A stretch of DNA of 64,000 bases. It comes from RH-AL1 sp964235705 (lineage in GTDB: Bacteria; Pseudomonadota; Alphaproteobacteria; Rhizobiales; Beijerinckiaceae). A program made the position numbers and the translations under genes. Within the stretch, counting starts at the first letter, position 1. Each line of letters opens with the position of its first letter. Of the stretch, positions 63,227-64,000 are shown in pieces. The notes beneath the pieces are model-generated. The model did not search any database. It had not been told where the DNA came from and saw only the letters and a list, made by a program, of their open reading frames with translations. Location of the stretch: NCBI GenBank assembly GCA_964235705.1, contig CAXSDP010000006.1, positions 1-64,000 of the forward strand, read 5' to 3'.

Positions 63227-63724
63227 GTGATCACCAAACCTCAACATAGTCCAGCCGCGCACGGCCCGGTACCCGTTCGGCGGCTTCGCCGCGCGATTTA
63301 CCTCCTCACCTCGATCCTCGCGCCGTCGCTGTCCTGCGGTTGCCTGCTGGGTGGGTGTTCGATGTCGTTCCCGATCACCTCGCTGGTGCCTGCGGGCGAC
63401 GACGTCACCGGCTCGAATTCGAAGGTGCCGTTCGGCCGCCTGCTCGACGAGGAGGACCGTCGCCGTGAAAAGGCGGCGCTCGCCACCGCGCTGGACCCGC
63501 AGGGCGACGGCAGCGCGATCCGCTGGGAGAACCCGAAGTCCGGGAACAAGGGGATGTTCACGCCGCAAGGCCACGCATTCACGCAAGACGGCAGGGTTTG
63601 CCGCTCCTTCGTCGGCGAACTGAAGCAGGACGGCGATCAAAAGGCGATCCTGGGAACCGCCTGCGCGGTCGCGGCGGGCGACTGGGACGTCCGGGACATG
63701 AAGACCATGTCGCCCAAGGCATGA
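63227..63724 (+). CDS. RT0821/Lpp0805-type surface-antigen lipoprotein
   Basis: The GTG at 63227 opens a 165-residue frame with a hydrophobic segment (I-Y-L-L-T-S-I-L-A-P) ending in a lipobox L-L-G-G-C. The C-terminal half has the family pattern W-E-N-P-K-S-G-N-K-G-M-F-T-P and V-C-R-S-F-V followed by G-T-A-C. It is probably anchored in the outer membrane. The start is uncertain: it is nearly contiguous with pdxH, and no ATG is available before the lipobox. Confidence 0.7.
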   Translation: MITKPQHSPAAHGPVPVRRLRRAIYLLTSILAPSLSCGCLLGGCSMSFPITSLVPAGDDVTGSNSKVPFGRLLDEEDRRREKAALATALDPQGDGSAIRWENPKSGNKGMFTPQGHAFTQDGRVCRSFVGELKQDGDQKAILGTACAVAAGDWDVRDMKTMSPKA

Positions 63725-63861
63725 GCCCGGACGAGCCGGGTTGCCGCGACGAGCGGAGACCGTGGTTCCGAACGATGGGCGATCCCGATTGGAAGTGGCC
63801 GGCGGCGGATGACGCGAGGAGGCCACTCCTGATCACCCGCCGGCCGGCCGACCCCATGGAC

Positions 63862-64000
63862 TCAGGAATGCGGCGGACCTGAGCACCCCACGAGGCGTTC
63901 GACGCCGACAACGCATCGGAACACGTGCGGATCGGGCTTCGGCTTCTCGGCCTTGGCTCGCCGCCAGATGCGCGACTCGTTCGGCCTATCCAGATTACCG
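63862..64000 (-). CDS. Possible C-terminal part of a gene running off the right edge
   Basis: A minus-strand frame enters from the right edge and stops at TGA 63864-63862 after about 45 residues, ending C-S-G-P-P-H-S with cysteines and a K-A-E-K-P-K-P-D-P stretch. It is too short to identify and may be chance. Confidence 0.2.
   Translation of the reverse strand, partial: GNLDRPNESRIWRRAKAEKPKPDPHVFRCVVGVERLVGCSGPPHS

Overview
The window reads as chromosomal DNA of a high-GC alphaproteobacterium, probably Hyphomicrobiales (Rhizobiales). The support is gene content and order: divergent amiC and rne with mrcA and prfB following, accB-accC, rpsF-rpsR-DUF2232-rplI, infA-maf-yacG, psd and pssA in the same neighbourhood, an acidic insertion inside RNase E, and a candidate CtrA site. 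Most of the window is core housekeeping DNA. I see no transposase, phage gene, CRISPR array or rRNA, and one tRNA (Glu).

Layout. 1-1.9 kb: a secreted ClpP-like protein cut by the left edge and a TAXI-like periplasmic binding protein. 2.3-11.7 kb: a formate dehydrogenase locus, fdnG-fdnH-fdnI, a terminator, then fdhE, a SEL1-repeat gene, selB and two unrecognised genes. fdnG carries an in-frame UGA (selenocysteine) followed by a SECIS hairpin, and selB encodes the elongation factor that reads it; selA, selD and selC are not in the window. 12-15 kb: esterase, very small proteins, tRNA-Glu and a second hydrolase. 15-24.5 kb: an exopolysaccharide locus with a polysaccharide deacetylase, CelD-like acetyltransferase, Wzz/ExoP-type chain-length protein, Wza-like lipoprotein, GT4 glycosyltransferase, priming sugar-phosphate transferase and a secreted beta-propeller-like protein.

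24.6-32 kb: DUF423 protein, receiver protein, rhomboid protease, prfB with its programmed +1 frameshift, PBP1A and a periplasmic amidase. 32.5-46.5 kb: RNase E, a DsbA-like protein, aroQ-accB-accC, an isochorismatase-fold protein lacking its nucleophile, an RDD protein, the rpsF operon, dnaB and a metallo-beta-lactamase-fold hydrolase. 46.6-56.7 kb: ATM1-type ABC transporter, LOG protein, ssb, dctA, uvrA, trmFO and yacG. 56.7-63.7 kb: maf (no ordinary start codon), infA, pssA, a CnrX-like sensor/anti-sigma/ECF sigma operon, a small secreted protein, psd, a TIGR02301 protein, a NUDIX hydrolase, pdxH and a surface-antigen lipoprotein.

Two different UGA recoding events lie within 25 kb of each other: selenocysteine insertion in fdnG, and the release-factor-2 frameshift in prfB. 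RF2 is the factor that competes with SelB at UGA. The least explained parts are the SEL1 and unknown genes coupled to selB, and the sigma-factor module lying between psd and pssA.
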